The notes beneath the pieces were generated by a model that worked only from the letters and a program-made list of their open reading frames with translations, made no database searches and was not told where the DNA came from. Below, in pieces: positions 41,717 through 49,760 of a stretch of 64,000 nucleotides of DNA (the stretch's first letter is position 1; every line of letters begins with the position of its first letter). The position numbers and the translations under genes are program-made. Source of the stretch: JAQVIJ01 sp041287365. Lineage in GTDB: Bacteria; Desulfobacterota; Dissulfuribacteria; Dissulfuribacterales; DYLC01. The stretch spans positions 62,001 through 126,000 of the forward strand of contig JBEULL010000019.1 in the NCBI GenBank assembly GCA_041287365.1, given 5' to 3'.

Positions 41717-42022
41717 TCAGGCCCGTGTAATGAGGTTTTGTACCGACCTGGTCTTGTCTCCGATGCATTGTTTTTTGTCGCGGCGGTCGTCTATTTTCGC
41801 TACGGTATAAACGCGTTTTTCTCCCATTTCAAATGGGATTTCGTGCAGTACCCTCAGTGTGTCCAACAATTGGGTCATTTTACCTTCTATAATGGTGCCC
41901 ATATCGGTAAGTTCGAAAACAACCCCTGTTTTTTCAAGACGTCTTTGCATTTCCGCTACAAAATGGCTGAAACTCGTAGTGGAGGTGCCAAGAGGAATGA
42001 CAGTTATTTCCATGATGGCCAT
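41717..42022 (-). CDS. MTH1187/YqgV-family thiamine-binding-like protein
   Basis: The 101-residue product has the family pattern AIMEITVIPLGTSTTSFSHF, then a helix, and EGKMTQLLDTLRVLHEIPF with the final basic strand region. Members form a ferredoxin-like fold, and some bind thiamine derivatives. I chose the ATG ending at 42022, which follows GAGG by about seven bases; a longer frame to 42082 starts with TTG and lacks a site. It is the first gene of the minus-strand operon that runs to 39321 and lies 79 bases before the 3' end of tRNA-Cys. Confidence 0.85.
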   Translation of the reverse strand: MAIMEITVIPLGTSTTSFSHFVAEMQRRLEKTGVVFELTDMGTIIEGKMTQLLDTLRVLHEIPFEMGEKRVYTVAKIDDRRDKKQCIGDKTRSVQNLITRA

Positions 42023-42100
42023 TGAATTTCCTCGTTTGTTTTCAGGATGTTTGCCTGGAAATACCTCGAAAACAATTGACAAGAACAGAGTATTAAGAAA

Positions 42101-42175
42101 TGGAGGCGGCGTCCAGATTCGAACTGGAGAATAACGGTTTTGCAGACCGTCGCCTTACCACTTGGCTACGCCGCC
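42101..42175 (-). tRNA. tRNA-Cys (anticodon GCA), CCA encoded
   Basis: The 75-base gene on the minus strand begins GGCGGCG and ends CGCCGCC-T-CCA. The anticodon stem ACGGT/ACCGT closes the loop CTGCAAA, giving anticodon GCA. The T arm TCCAG-TTCGAAT-CTGGA is intact. It is followed on the same strand by the operon that contains the CxxC peptide and polyferredoxin, possibly by read-through. Confidence 0.97.
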
Positions 42176-42184
42176 ATGCGTATT

Positions 42185-42213
42185 TTGTTAACACAGCCGA
42201 ATGGATTTGGCAA
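42185..42213 (-). promoter_or_regulatory. Candidate promoter of tRNA-Cys
   Basis: On the minus strand, TTGCCA (42213-42208) and TAACAA (42190-42185) are 17 bases apart, with the tRNA beginning ten bases after the -10 box. The -35 box is strong but the -10 box matches only 3 of 6. It overlaps the left arm of the palindromes described for aroC. Confidence 0.4.
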
Positions 42214-42260
42214 GACCCATTCGGAATGGTTTGACAAATCCATTAACAGCCATTTATTAT
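42197..42260 (+). promoter_or_regulatory. aroC promoter with two competing palindromes
   Basis: A perfect -35 TTGACA (42231-42236) and a -10 TATTAT (42255-42260) are 18 bases apart. Around it, CCGAATGG (42197-42204) pairs with CCATTCGG (42217-42224), while the overlapping AATGGATTTG (42200-42209) pairs with CAAATCCATT (42235-42244), the latter covering the end of the -35 box. The two pairings exclude each other. It could be an operator for a dimeric regulator, or a chance result of a duplicated short word. Confidence 0.5.
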
Positions 42261-42369
42261 TTGAATTCAAAGCCTCCAGACACCATTGCTGCATTTCGGT
42301 CAGCTTTGTCTGAAGGTCCCCGTTATTTCCGGCGGGGTTTCTCAATCTGTTTTGAAAGGATGAACAGAC

Positions 42370-43428
42370 ATGCCGGGCAACACCTTCGGTCATAGCTTTA
42401 GAGTCACAACATGGGGCGAGTCACATGGCCCTGCTATCGGCGTGGTCATAGACGGATGCCCTGCGCGACTTCCCCTGAGCGTGGATTTCATTCAGGCCGC
42501 TCTGGACAAACGCAGGCCTGGGAAAGGCGGGGTTGCAGAGACCACCCGCAAAGAACCAGACAGGGTAGAGATACTTTCAGGGGTCTTCAAGGGGCTGACC
42601 ACAGGTACTCCTATCTGTCTTGTAATCTATAACAAGGATGCCAAAAGCTCATCTTATGATACTCTCAGGGATGTCTTCAGGCCAGGTCACGGGGACATGA
42701 CCTACTTGGCTAAATACGGCATTCGTGACCATCGAGGAGGAGGCAGGGCCTCAGGCAGGGAGACCGCCGCTCGTGTAGCCGCAGGCGCTGTGGCCCAATT
42801 GGTGCTCGACACCAAGGGTATCGAGGTAATAGCACATACCGTGTGTCTTGGTGGTATATGGGCTCGACGAATGGACAAGGAGGCTATAGAAAAGAATCGT
42901 ATCTTTTGCGCTGACGAGGATGCCGCTAATCAAATAGAGGAGCTCATATCGACGGTGCGTTCAGAGGGGGATTCCCTGGGAGGCATTGTGGAGATTCTGG
43001 CACAGAATGTGCCTGCCGGCCTGGGAGAACCTGTGTTCGACAAGCTGGATGCAGACCTGGCCAAGGCCTTGATGTCCATAGGTGCTGTAAAAGGGGTGGA
43101 GATCGGAGCCGGCTTTCAGGCGGCCTTTTTGCGTGGTTCCGAAAACAACGATGCCATCGGCCCAGGCGGTTTTCTCTCCAACAATGCAGGCGGCATACTT
43201 GCCGGTATCTCCAATGGAGATCAGATTGTCTGTCGAGCCGCGGTCAAACCCATACCTTCCATCTCATTGGTGCAGCAGACCGTCAATACAGAAGGCGAGC
43301 CGGTCACTGTGAAGATAGGGGGCAGACATGACGCATCAGCTATTCCGCGCATAGTGCCTGTGTGTCAGGCCATGGTGAGACTGGTGCTGGCAGATCATCT
43401 TTTGCGGCAAAAGGCGATCAGCTTATGA
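42370..43428 (+). CDS. aroC: Chorismate synthase
   Basis: AroC removes phosphate from EPSP to give chorismate, the last shared step to aromatic amino acids, using reduced FMN. The 352-residue protein has FRVTTWGESHGPAIG, the DKRRPGKGG region, the GHGDMTYLAKYGIRDHRGG segment, SGRETAARVAAGA, and the late NNAGGILAGISNGD. The ATG at 42370 follows AAGGA. The stop overlaps the tyrA start as ATGA. Its length is normal. Confidence 0.98.
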   Translation: MPGNTFGHSFRVTTWGESHGPAIGVVIDGCPARLPLSVDFIQAALDKRRPGKGGVAETTRKEPDRVEILSGVFKGLTTGTPICLVIYNKDAKSSSYDTLRDVFRPGHGDMTYLAKYGIRDHRGGGRASGRETAARVAAGAVAQLVLDTKGIEVIAHTVCLGGIWARRMDKEAIEKNRIFCADEDAANQIEELISTVRSEGDSLGGIVEILAQNVPAGLGEPVFDKLDADLAKALMSIGAVKGVEIGAGFQAAFLRGSENNDAIGPGGFLSNNAGGILAGISNGDQIVCRAAVKPIPSISLVQQTVNTEGEPVTVKIGGRHDASAIPRIVPVCQAMVRLVLADHLLRQKAISL

Positions 43429-44243
43429 ACATTCCCCGCAAAGAAGACATGGTTGTCGGCATAGTGGGCGGCAAAGGCCGTATGGGAAGCTGGTTTTTCA
43501 GATTTTTGACCGATGCCGGTTATCGCGTTATGGTCTCGGACAAGGACACGGAACTTTTTCCTACAGATCTGGCCCTGCGCTGCCATGTGGTGATCGTCTC
43601 CGTGCCTATGGAAGCGTTTTCACAGGTAATCGGCCAGATAGGGCCGTTGATATCGAAGGATGCCTTTTTAACAGACCTGTGTTCCCTAAAGGCGGTGCAG
43701 GTGCAGGAGATGTTGCGCAATACTGTTTGTTCCGTGGCCGGCTCCCATCCCCTTTTCGGGCCTGCCGAGAATTCCATAAAGGGGAGGCGCATGGCCCTGT
43801 GCCCAGGCCGCGGGGATGAATGGTTTGCGTGGTGGAGATCGCTTCTGGAGTCCAGTGGCGCCCATGTGTATTGCACAGAAGCCGTATCCCATGACCGTAC
43901 CATGGCATGGGTGCAGGCCCTGAATCACTTCATTCTCATCAGCCTTGGAAAGGCCGTTTTTGATCAGGGATTGAATATGGAAGAATTGATATCTCTTTCC
44001 ACTCCAAGTTTTTCAAAACAGATGGAGATCGTGGCCAGGCTCTTTTATCAGGACCCGCAGCTCTACGCCACCATTCAGATGTCCAATCCCTTCGCCATGG
44101 ATGTGCTGAATAGTTTCAGAGGAGCATGTGACAAATTATATGAGGCGGTCATGACCTCTGACAGGGACACCTTTGTGGAGGTGTTTAAGGGGGCTCAATT
44201 CGCAGGCAAGACCTATCTGGATACACTTTTGGGGCATGTATAA
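43425..44243 (+). CDS. tyrA: Prephenate dehydrogenase family protein
   Basis: The enzyme oxidises prephenate toward tyrosine with NAD(P). The 272-residue product has a Rossmann start (VGIVGGKGRMGSWFFRF), a strand ending in VSVPMEAF, TDLCSLKAVQV, the SHPLFGP active-site motif, and a helical dimerisation domain. It has no fused chorismate mutase or ACT domain. The start ATG overlaps the aroC stop; a longer frame back to 43362 would lie inside aroC. Together they form a small chorismate-to-tyrosine unit. Arogenate specificity is possible. Confidence 0.9.
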   Translation: MNIPRKEDMVVGIVGGKGRMGSWFFRFLTDAGYRVMVSDKDTELFPTDLALRCHVVIVSVPMEAFSQVIGQIGPLISKDAFLTDLCSLKAVQVQEMLRNTVCSVAGSHPLFGPAENSIKGRRMALCPGRGDEWFAWWRSLLESSGAHVYCTEAVSHDRTMAWVQALNHFILISLGKAVFDQGLNMEELISLSTPSFSKQMEIVARLFYQDPQLYATIQMSNPFAMDVLNSFRGACDKLYEAVMTSDRDTFVEVFKGAQFAGKTYLDTLLGHV

Positions 44244-44273
44244 CCGTCTTTCCCTACATAGGAAACAGATTCT

Positions 44274-44579
44274 GTGAACAGTACATTACCTTTTATTAAC
44301 GATATGACAGGGGGTGTGACCATTCGATTGAGGGTGCAGCCGCGTGCCTCCAGGTCTGGTTTTGCCGGTGTTTTCGAGGATTCCATTCGTTTGAAGATAC
44401 ATGCTCCGCCTGTGGATGGGGCTGCAAACGAGGCATGTCAGCGTTTTTTGGCGGACTTTTTTTCTATCACTATGAAGTCGGTTCAGCTTGTATCTGGTGC
44501 CGCCAGCAGAACCAAGTTGTTTTTATTGAAAGGGTTGAGTCTTGATGAGGCGGCAAGACGGCTGTCGGCTGTTTTATGA
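44274..44579 (+). CDS. DUF167 (YggU-type) protein
   Basis: The 101-residue protein belongs to the small YggU/DUF167 family of unknown function. Family blocks are TIRLRVQPRASRSGFAG, RLKIHAPPVDGAANEA and VQLVSGAASRTKLFLLKG. I keep the GTG at 44274 because AGGAAA lies upstream; an ATG ten codons later has no site. The stop overlaps the lpxB start by four bases, so the two are coupled. Confidence 0.92.
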   Translation: MNSTLPFINDMTGGVTIRLRVQPRASRSGFAGVFEDSIRLKIHAPPVDGAANEACQRFLADFFSITMKSVQLVSGAASRTKLFLLKGLSLDEAARRLSAVL

Positions 44580-45736
44580 AAAAGGTCTTCATTATAGCAG
44601 GCGAGGCGTCAGGTGACTTGCATGGAGCCGGTTTGATGCGGGCCATGAAATCGCTGCGGCCTGATGTGGAGTTTTTGGGCATAGGCGGCCTTCAAATGGT
44701 GGAGACAGGGTTGAAGCCGGTATTTTTGAACAATGAGCTGGCCGTGGTGGGCCTGTTCGAGATAGCGGCCCATGCCAGACCCATTCTCCATGCCATAAGA
44801 CAGGCCATGCGCACACTGAAGCAGGAACGGCCGGATCTACTGGTGCTCATAGATTACCCTGGTCTGAACCTCTTCATGGCGCGTTATGCCAAACATCTGG
44901 GTATCCCCGTATTTTATTATATTAGCCCTCAGGTCTGGGCATGGCGCAAGGGAAGGCTCAGAAAGATGCGGCGCTTTATCGACAAATTGGCCGTTATTCT
45001 GCCGTTTGAGGAGGATTTTTTTTGTTCCAACGGTCTGAATGCCCATTTTGTGGGCCATCCGCTGCTGGATGTGGTGCGTCCCTCTTTGTCTAAAGAGTCG
45101 TTTTGTGATGCAGCAGGTCTTGATGCAGGCAAAAAGATCGTAGGTATATTGCCTGGCAGCAGAAGGGGCGAGGTACAGCGTATGCTGCCTGTTTTTTTGC
45201 AGACCGCGGCCTTGATTCAGAAGGCCGTGCCGGAATGTCAGTTCGTTCTGCCTATAGCACCGAGTCTTTCCCGTGTGTGGATCGAGGAATGTATTGTAAG
45301 GGAGAGACAGGCTATCCCTCACATTCCGGAAATCAGCATAGTGGAGCGGCAAAACTATGATGCCATGGCTGCATCCAACTTCCTGCTGCTGGCATCCGGC
45401 ACCGTGACTCTGGAGGCTGCTATCCTTGGCGTACCGATGCTGGTGGCGTACAGGGTTTCCGGCATGACCTATCACCTGGCAAGACTTATCGTGCATGTAA
45501 AATTTATGTCCCTCGTAAATCTGATAGCGGACAGGGAGGTGGTGCCGGAGTTTTTGCAGCATGAGGCCAATCCTGAAAGTTTGAGCGAGACAGCCATTTC
45601 TTTGCTGAAAGATGAGAAAAGACGTGAGGATATGTTGACAGGCCTAAATGAGGTGATGTCACGGTTGAAAGGGAGAGGGAAAGAACATGAGGGGGCTGCG
45701 ATGCAGGCAGCGAGACTGGCATTGGCCATGTTTTGA
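44576..45736 (+). CDS. lpxB: Lipid-A-disaccharide synthase
   Basis: LpxB joins UDP-diacylglucosamine and lipid X to make the lipid A disaccharide at the inner membrane. The 386-residue GT19 enzyme shows IAGEASGDLHGAGL, LVLIDYPGLNLFMAR, the YYISPQVWAWRKGR block, LPFEEDFF, HFVGHPLLD, LPGSRRGEV and the acceptor-region ASGTVTLEAAILGVPMLV. It overlaps the DUF167 gene. Other lpx genes are outside the window. It confirms a Gram-negative outer membrane with LPS. Confidence 0.98.
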   Translation: MKKVFIIAGEASGDLHGAGLMRAMKSLRPDVEFLGIGGLQMVETGLKPVFLNNELAVVGLFEIAAHARPILHAIRQAMRTLKQERPDLLVLIDYPGLNLFMARYAKHLGIPVFYYISPQVWAWRKGRLRKMRRFIDKLAVILPFEEDFFCSNGLNAHFVGHPLLDVVRPSLSKESFCDAAGLDAGKKIVGILPGSRRGEVQRMLPVFLQTAALIQKAVPECQFVLPIAPSLSRVWIEECIVRERQAIPHIPEISIVERQNYDAMAASNFLLLASGTVTLEAAILGVPMLVAYRVSGMTYHLARLIVHVKFMSLVNLIADREVVPEFLQHEANPESLSETAISLLKDEKRREDMLTGLNEVMSRLKGRGKEHEGAAMQAARLALAMF

Positions 45737-45793
45737 CATCTTCAAGCGGTTTATTGCCTTTTAGAACAGTTGTTGCGTCCTGTTACAATCTTC

Positions 45794-45822
45794 TTGACAG
45801 CCGTTATACCATGTCATATAAG
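45794..45822 (+). promoter_or_regulatory. Sigma-70 promoter of trxA-trxB
   Basis: TTGACA at 45794-45799 and TATAAG at 45817-45822 are 17 bases apart: a perfect -35 and a -10 with one change. Transcription would start near 45829, 33 bases before the trxA ATG. Confidence 0.75.
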
Positions 45823-45861
45823 ATTAAAATCATATCTTCTATCTCATAAAAGGAGTTTTCT

Positions 45862-46191
45862 ATGTCAAGTGAAAAGGTTATTCATGTGACCGATAGCGAT
45901 TTTGATACAATTGTAATGAAATCTTCTATACCGGTGCTGGTGGATTTTTGGGCTGCATGGTGCGGTCCTTGCAGAGCCATCGCTCCGGTTATAGATATGT
46001 TGGCCGATGAGTATGACGGCAAGGCCAAGATCTGCAAGATGAATGTGGACGAAAACCCCAGCACACCGGGTAAATTCGGCATTCGTGCCATTCCCACCAT
46101 GATTATTTTTAAAGATGGGAAGGTGATGGATCAGATCACCGGAGCGGTGGGCAAGGCGGCTATCGATACCGCATTGAATCGTGTAATTTGA
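45862..46191 (+). CDS. trxA: Thioredoxin
   Basis: This small disulfide reductase has 109 residues, the normal thioredoxin length. The active site is WCGPC in VDFWAAWCGPCRAI, the buried Asp-equivalent and the cis-Pro segment FGIRAIPTMIIF are present, and the C-terminal helix is intact. It has an AGGAG site and its own strong promoter. trxB follows after 24 bases, giving a complete thioredoxin system in one operon. Confidence 0.97.
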   Translation: MSSEKVIHVTDSDFDTIVMKSSIPVLVDFWAAWCGPCRAIAPVIDMLADEYDGKAKICKMNVDENPSTPGKFGIRAIPTMIIFKDGKVMDQITGAVGKAAIDTALNRVI

Positions 46192-46215
46192 TCACTTGAT
46201 ATCTCTGACATCATT

Positions 46216-47136
46216 ATGGATAATACCCAACTCGTCATTGTAGGCTCAGGCCCTGCAGGTATGGCGGCAGCCCTCTATGCCAGTAGGGCGCGAATCAAGA
46301 CACTGTTGCTTGAGCGTATCAGCCCAGGCGGTCAGATGTTGCTGACTCACTGGGTAGATAATTATCTCGGTTTTCCTGACGGTATCATGGCCTATGAACT
46401 GGTTGAAAAGATGACTGCTCATGCCAAGCGATTTGGAATAGACGAGATGAACGGAGAAGTGGTATCTCTCGTCAGGGTGAAAGACGGTATTCGCATGGAG
46501 CTTGCCGATGGCAATTCGATGCTTACACGTGCGGTTATAATAGCCACCGGCGCCAATCCCAAACGTTTGAATGTGCCCGGTGAACAGGAGCTCACAGGCA
46601 AGGGTGTTTCCTACTGCGCCACGTGTGACGGGCCGTTTTACAGGGATCAGACGGTAGCTGTGGTAGGTGGCGGGGATACTGCCGTGGAAGAGGCCATGTT
46701 TCTCACCAAATTTGCAAGAAAAGTCTATCTGATACACCGCAGGGATCGATTGAGGGCGGTCGCATTGTTGCAGGAAAAGGCATTGTCAGAGCCTAAAATA
46801 GAACCCATATGGAACACTGTGGTGGAGTCGGTCAATGGCGTGAATGCTGTCGAGTCCTTGTCGCTTCTAAACAGAGTCACAGGAGAACGCAGCGAGTTGC
46901 CTGTAAGCGGTGTTTTTGTATTTGTGGGGCTTGCACCCAATACCTCTTTTTTGCCCGCTGAGGTCAAAATGGATGAACAGGGCTTTATCCTTACCGATGA
47001 ATGGATGAAGACATCTGTTTCAGGTATTCTGGCTGCAGGTGATTGTAGGGCCAAACCTCTGCGTCAAATTATCACTGCAGTGGGTGACGGTGCCACAGCG
47101 GCATTTGCCGTGAGCCATATGTTGACCACTGAATGA
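46216..47136 (+). CDS. trxB: Thioredoxin-disulfide reductase
   Basis: TrxB is an FAD enzyme that reduces thioredoxin with NADPH. The 306-residue protein has FAD motif IVGSGPAGMAAALYASR, the redox pair CATC in YCATCDGPFYRD, the nucleotide-binding VAVVGGGDTAVEEAMFL with HRRDRLRA, and a C-terminal FAD segment GILAAGDC. The HRRDRLR run fits NADPH use. Its weak ribosome-binding site suggests dependence on the trxA transcript. A possible terminator follows at 47139. Confidence 0.96.
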   Translation: MDNTQLVIVGSGPAGMAAALYASRARIKTLLLERISPGGQMLLTHWVDNYLGFPDGIMAYELVEKMTAHAKRFGIDEMNGEVVSLVRVKDGIRMELADGNSMLTRAVIIATGANPKRLNVPGEQELTGKGVSYCATCDGPFYRDQTVAVVGGGDTAVEEAMFLTKFARKVYLIHRRDRLRAVALLQEKALSEPKIEPIWNTVVESVNGVNAVESLSLLNRVTGERSELPVSGVFVFVGLAPNTSFLPAEVKMDEQGFILTDEWMKTSVSGILAAGDCRAKPLRQIITAVGDGATAAFAVSHMLTTE

Positions 47137-47138
47137 CA

Positions 47139-47166
47139 GCTCTGAATCAGAGGCGGGTTTTTTATC
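47139..47166 (+). terminator. Possible weak terminator after trxB
   Basis: A short stem CTCTG/CAGAG with loop AAT, flanked by G and GC, is followed by GGG and six T. The stem is only five or six pairs, so it is a modest candidate. Confidence 0.45.
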
Positions 47167-47209
47167 TCGTTCTTGTTAATTCTCAAGCCATTTGTAATAG
47201 GATATTATT

Positions 47210-48013
47210 TTGAAATTAAACGATTTTTTATATAACCGTCCATTCGTGATTCCTAATGTTATCTTGCGCGGAGTGGCAGTTGTATTGTGTGCCGGCATAT
47301 TGTGTGTAGGTTGCAGCAAGGTTCCCAAGGTCTTGGAGCCTGCCGAGAAAGAAAAGGGTTTTTGGTCGCATATCTTTGGGTCAAAGCCAGTGGACGAAGG
47401 GGATGAAACGGGCCTGTTGAACACAGGGCTTGATTATTTCAATAAAGGTCGTTACAGCCTCGCTGCAGAGACCTTCCAAAAACTGAAAGATCGTTATCCA
47501 TTCAGCCCCTATGCCACATTGGCAGAGTTACGTGTGGCCGACAGCAAATTTTACAATGGCGATTACGAAGAGGCTATCCCTCTTTACGAAGAGTTTGAAA
47601 AACTACATCCAAACAATGAAGCCGTTCCCTATGTCATATTTCAGATAGGCATGTGCCATTACAAGCTCATGGCCACTCCCAACAGAGATCAGACAAATAC
47701 CCATAAACTCATTCAGACATATGACAGGCTTTTGAAGAAATTCCCCAACAGCCCTTACAGTCAGGAAGCACAGGTCTTGAGGGCCGAGGCCCGTAATGAA
47801 TTGGCCTTGCACGAGGTTTCTGTGGGTCAGTGGTATTTGAAGACCCATCAGGTCAAACAGGCCAGGCTGAGGTTTCAGAATGCTATCAATAAATATCCCG
47901 AGACCGTGGCAGCCGGTCAGGCCCAAGAGTTGTTGAGTAAATTGCCTCCTGAGGAGCTTGAATCTCAACAGATTGAAAAACCATTGCTCAAGCGTCTGTT
48001 TCCGTTTATGTAA
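47210..48013 (+). CDS. bamD: Outer-membrane assembly lipoprotein BamD
   Basis: BamD is an essential lipoprotein of the BAM complex that folds outer-membrane proteins. The 267-residue product begins with a signal peptide ending LCAGILCVGC, a near-lipobox whose last Cys would be lipidated. TPR-like helices follow, with LDYFNKGRYSLAAETFQKL, RYPFSPYATLAELRVADS and KKFPNSPYSQEAQVL, the typical BamD pattern. The start appears to be a TTG at 47210 with AGGAT upstream. It is convergent with rodA, which ends 19 bases away. Confidence 0.9.
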   Translation: MKLNDFLYNRPFVIPNVILRGVAVVLCAGILCVGCSKVPKVLEPAEKEKGFWSHIFGSKPVDEGDETGLLNTGLDYFNKGRYSLAAETFQKLKDRYPFSPYATLAELRVADSKFYNGDYEEAIPLYEEFEKLHPNNEAVPYVIFQIGMCHYKLMATPNRDQTNTHKLIQTYDRLLKKFPNSPYSQEAQVLRAEARNELALHEVSVGQWYLKTHQVKQARLRFQNAINKYPETVAAGQAQELLSKLPPEELESQQIEKPLLKRLFPFM

Positions 48014-48032
48014 TATGGGGAGTGTCGCCGCC

Positions 48033-49160
48033 TCAGCTACTTTTTATTTCCTTTGAAGGCGGTGTGTTTAAGTATTTTGAAACCTTGACGCTGAGCAGCA
48101 GCCCGATGGCTGCGAGGGTTATCACCACAGATGAACCTCCATAGCTGATCAGCGGGAACGGAACGCCTACCACAGGGAATACACCCGTCACCATAGCGCA
48201 ATTGATGCTTATCTGCCAAAAGAGCATTATGACCACGCCGTTTGCAAGCAGTGCTCCAAAGCGGTCTTTGGTTTCTGAAGCGATTTTGATGCCTCGCCAC
48301 AGTAACATGAAATATATCAGCAGCAGCACGAGAGAACCGATCATTCCCCACTCTTCGGCCCACAGAGCCAAAGCGAAGTCAGTGTGTGACTCCGGCAGAA
48401 AACTCAGGTGGGCCTGAGTTCCTTGAAGAAAACCCTTTCCGTGAATCTGGCCTGAACCAACGGCTATTTTGGATTGTAAAGCGTGATAACCTTCTGTTTT
48501 TAAGCCGCTTTCTGGATTTAGAAACGACAGAATCCGGTCTTTCTGGTATGGTTTTAAAAAACGCCAGCCAAATGGCAGTACCGATATGATGGAAAGAAAC
48601 AACAATACAAGGGTGGTCCAGCGCAGACCTGCTATGAGCACCATGGTGGCTGCTATGAGCGCCACCAGGCCGGCCGTGCCAAGATCGGGCTGCACGAGAA
48701 TAAGCCCGAACGGCACGGCAAGTAGAACGGCCGGCAGCAGAATATCTTTGAATGAGTGGTTGAGTTTGCCTGTTTTGGAAAAAAGATGCGCCACCAGAAT
48801 GATGGTGGTGAGCTTTGCCAATTCAGATGGTTGGAAATTAAAAAAGCCCAAATTGAGCCAGCGCTGTGCACCCTTGGCGGATGCCCCGATTATATCCACC
48901 AGTAGTAGAGAAAAGAGGGTCAGGGCATAGAGCAGATATACACCCTTCTGTAACTTGCGGTAATCCAAGGATACCAAGGCAGTTATTTCGACCAGTCCCG
49001 CTGTGTACCACATGGCCTGCTTCATGGCGAAGGGTCTGTTAGTGGCGACGCTGGCGCTGTAAAGATTGGTGATACCGATGGCCATTATGCAGATAAGACA
49101 TGCCAGCAGCCACCAGTCGAGATGTTTCAGGATATTTTTATCGATTCTAAAAAAAGGCAT
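48033..49160 (-). CDS. rodA: SEDS-family peptidoglycan glycosyltransferase RodA
   Basis: RodA polymerises glycan strands for rod-shaped growth together with a class B penicillin-binding protein. The 375-residue protein has ten membrane helices. SEDS motifs include GAQRWLNLGFFNFQPSELAKL, LVQPDLGTAGLVALI, FLPESHTDFALALWAEEWG and VPFPLISYGGSSVV. RodA is favoured over FtsW by length and by the GKGFLQGTQAHLSFLPESHTD form. The usual mrdA (PBP2) and mreBCD genes are not adjacent in this window. Confidence 0.93.
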   Translation of the reverse strand: MPFFRIDKNILKHLDWWLLACLICIMAIGITNLYSASVATNRPFAMKQAMWYTAGLVEITALVSLDYRKLQKGVYLLYALTLFSLLLVDIIGASAKGAQRWLNLGFFNFQPSELAKLTTIILVAHLFSKTGKLNHSFKDILLPAVLLAVPFGLILVQPDLGTAGLVALIAATMVLIAGLRWTTLVLLFLSIISVLPFGWRFLKPYQKDRILSFLNPESGLKTEGYHALQSKIAVGSGQIHGKGFLQGTQAHLSFLPESHTDFALALWAEEWGMIGSLVLLLIYFMLLWRGIKIASETKDRFGALLANGVVIMLFWQISINCAMVTGVFPVVGVPFPLISYGGSSVVITLAAIGLLLSVKVSKYLNTPPSKEIKSS

Positions 49161-49455
49161 GCGTCATTTCCTTTTCTATCACCCTGTAACTATAAAAGGT
49201 AATTTTATACTATGTTATATTCTGCCTGCTTCTGCAAGTGTGGTTTGTCTGCTGTTTTTTGTGTGCTGCATTTCAAATTTGCCAGGCATCGATGGTTGTT
49301 GCCCCTTGCATTGTATGTATGATGGTGTAAACTTAAACATTTCTATATTGTAGGACTGTTTTCTATGGTGTTTTATTCAGGCGGCATGCCATGTGGCTTG
49401 AGAAACTGTCCAAACAAATGATGTAGATGTAACGATTCTGTTTTATGGAGATATT
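49161..49455. other. Divergent intergenic region between rodA and rpoZ
   Basis: This 295-base interval separates two divergently transcribed genes and should contain both promoters. It is AT-rich with several TATA-like words (for example TATAAA on the minus strand near 49206). I see no pair of boxes good enough to name, no conserved repeat, no RNA fold and no small gene with a ribosome-binding site. Confidence 0.6.
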
Positions 49456-49737
49456 ATGGCAAGAATAACTGTCGAAGATTGTCTGACCAAAGTAGCGAAT
49501 CGTTTTGAATTGTCCCATTTAGTCGTCGAGCGAGTGAAACAGCTTAGAAAAGGCGCTCAACCCCTGGTGCAATGCGACAACAAGGAAATAGTCCTGGCCT
49601 TGAGGGAGATCGCTGCCGGTAAGGTTACTTATGAGAATATAGATGATCTGGCCAGGCAGCTTGAGGAAGAAAGGGCATTTCAGCGTTTTCACCCCGAGAC
49701 TGTTTTTGCTGAACCGTCTGTCCCTCAGGCGGAATGA
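49456..49737 (+). CDS. rpoZ: RNA polymerase omega subunit
   Basis: Omega helps assemble RNA polymerase and in Proteobacteria forms part of a ppGpp-binding site. The 93-residue protein has the family start MARITVEDCLTKVANRFEL, then the conserved arginine block VKQLRKGAQPLV and the KEIVLALREIAAGK helix. GGAG precedes the ATG. It opens the operon rpoZ-dnaJ-moaC-dksA-GH57-galT. Since DksA and omega together build a ppGpp site, finding both genes in one operon is notable. Confidence 0.96.
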   Translation: MARITVEDCLTKVANRFELSHLVVERVKQLRKGAQPLVQCDNKEIVLALREIAAGKVTYENIDDLARQLEEERAFQRFHPETVFAEPSVPQAE

Positions 49738-49760
49738 TTTTTATAGTTATATAATCAAAC

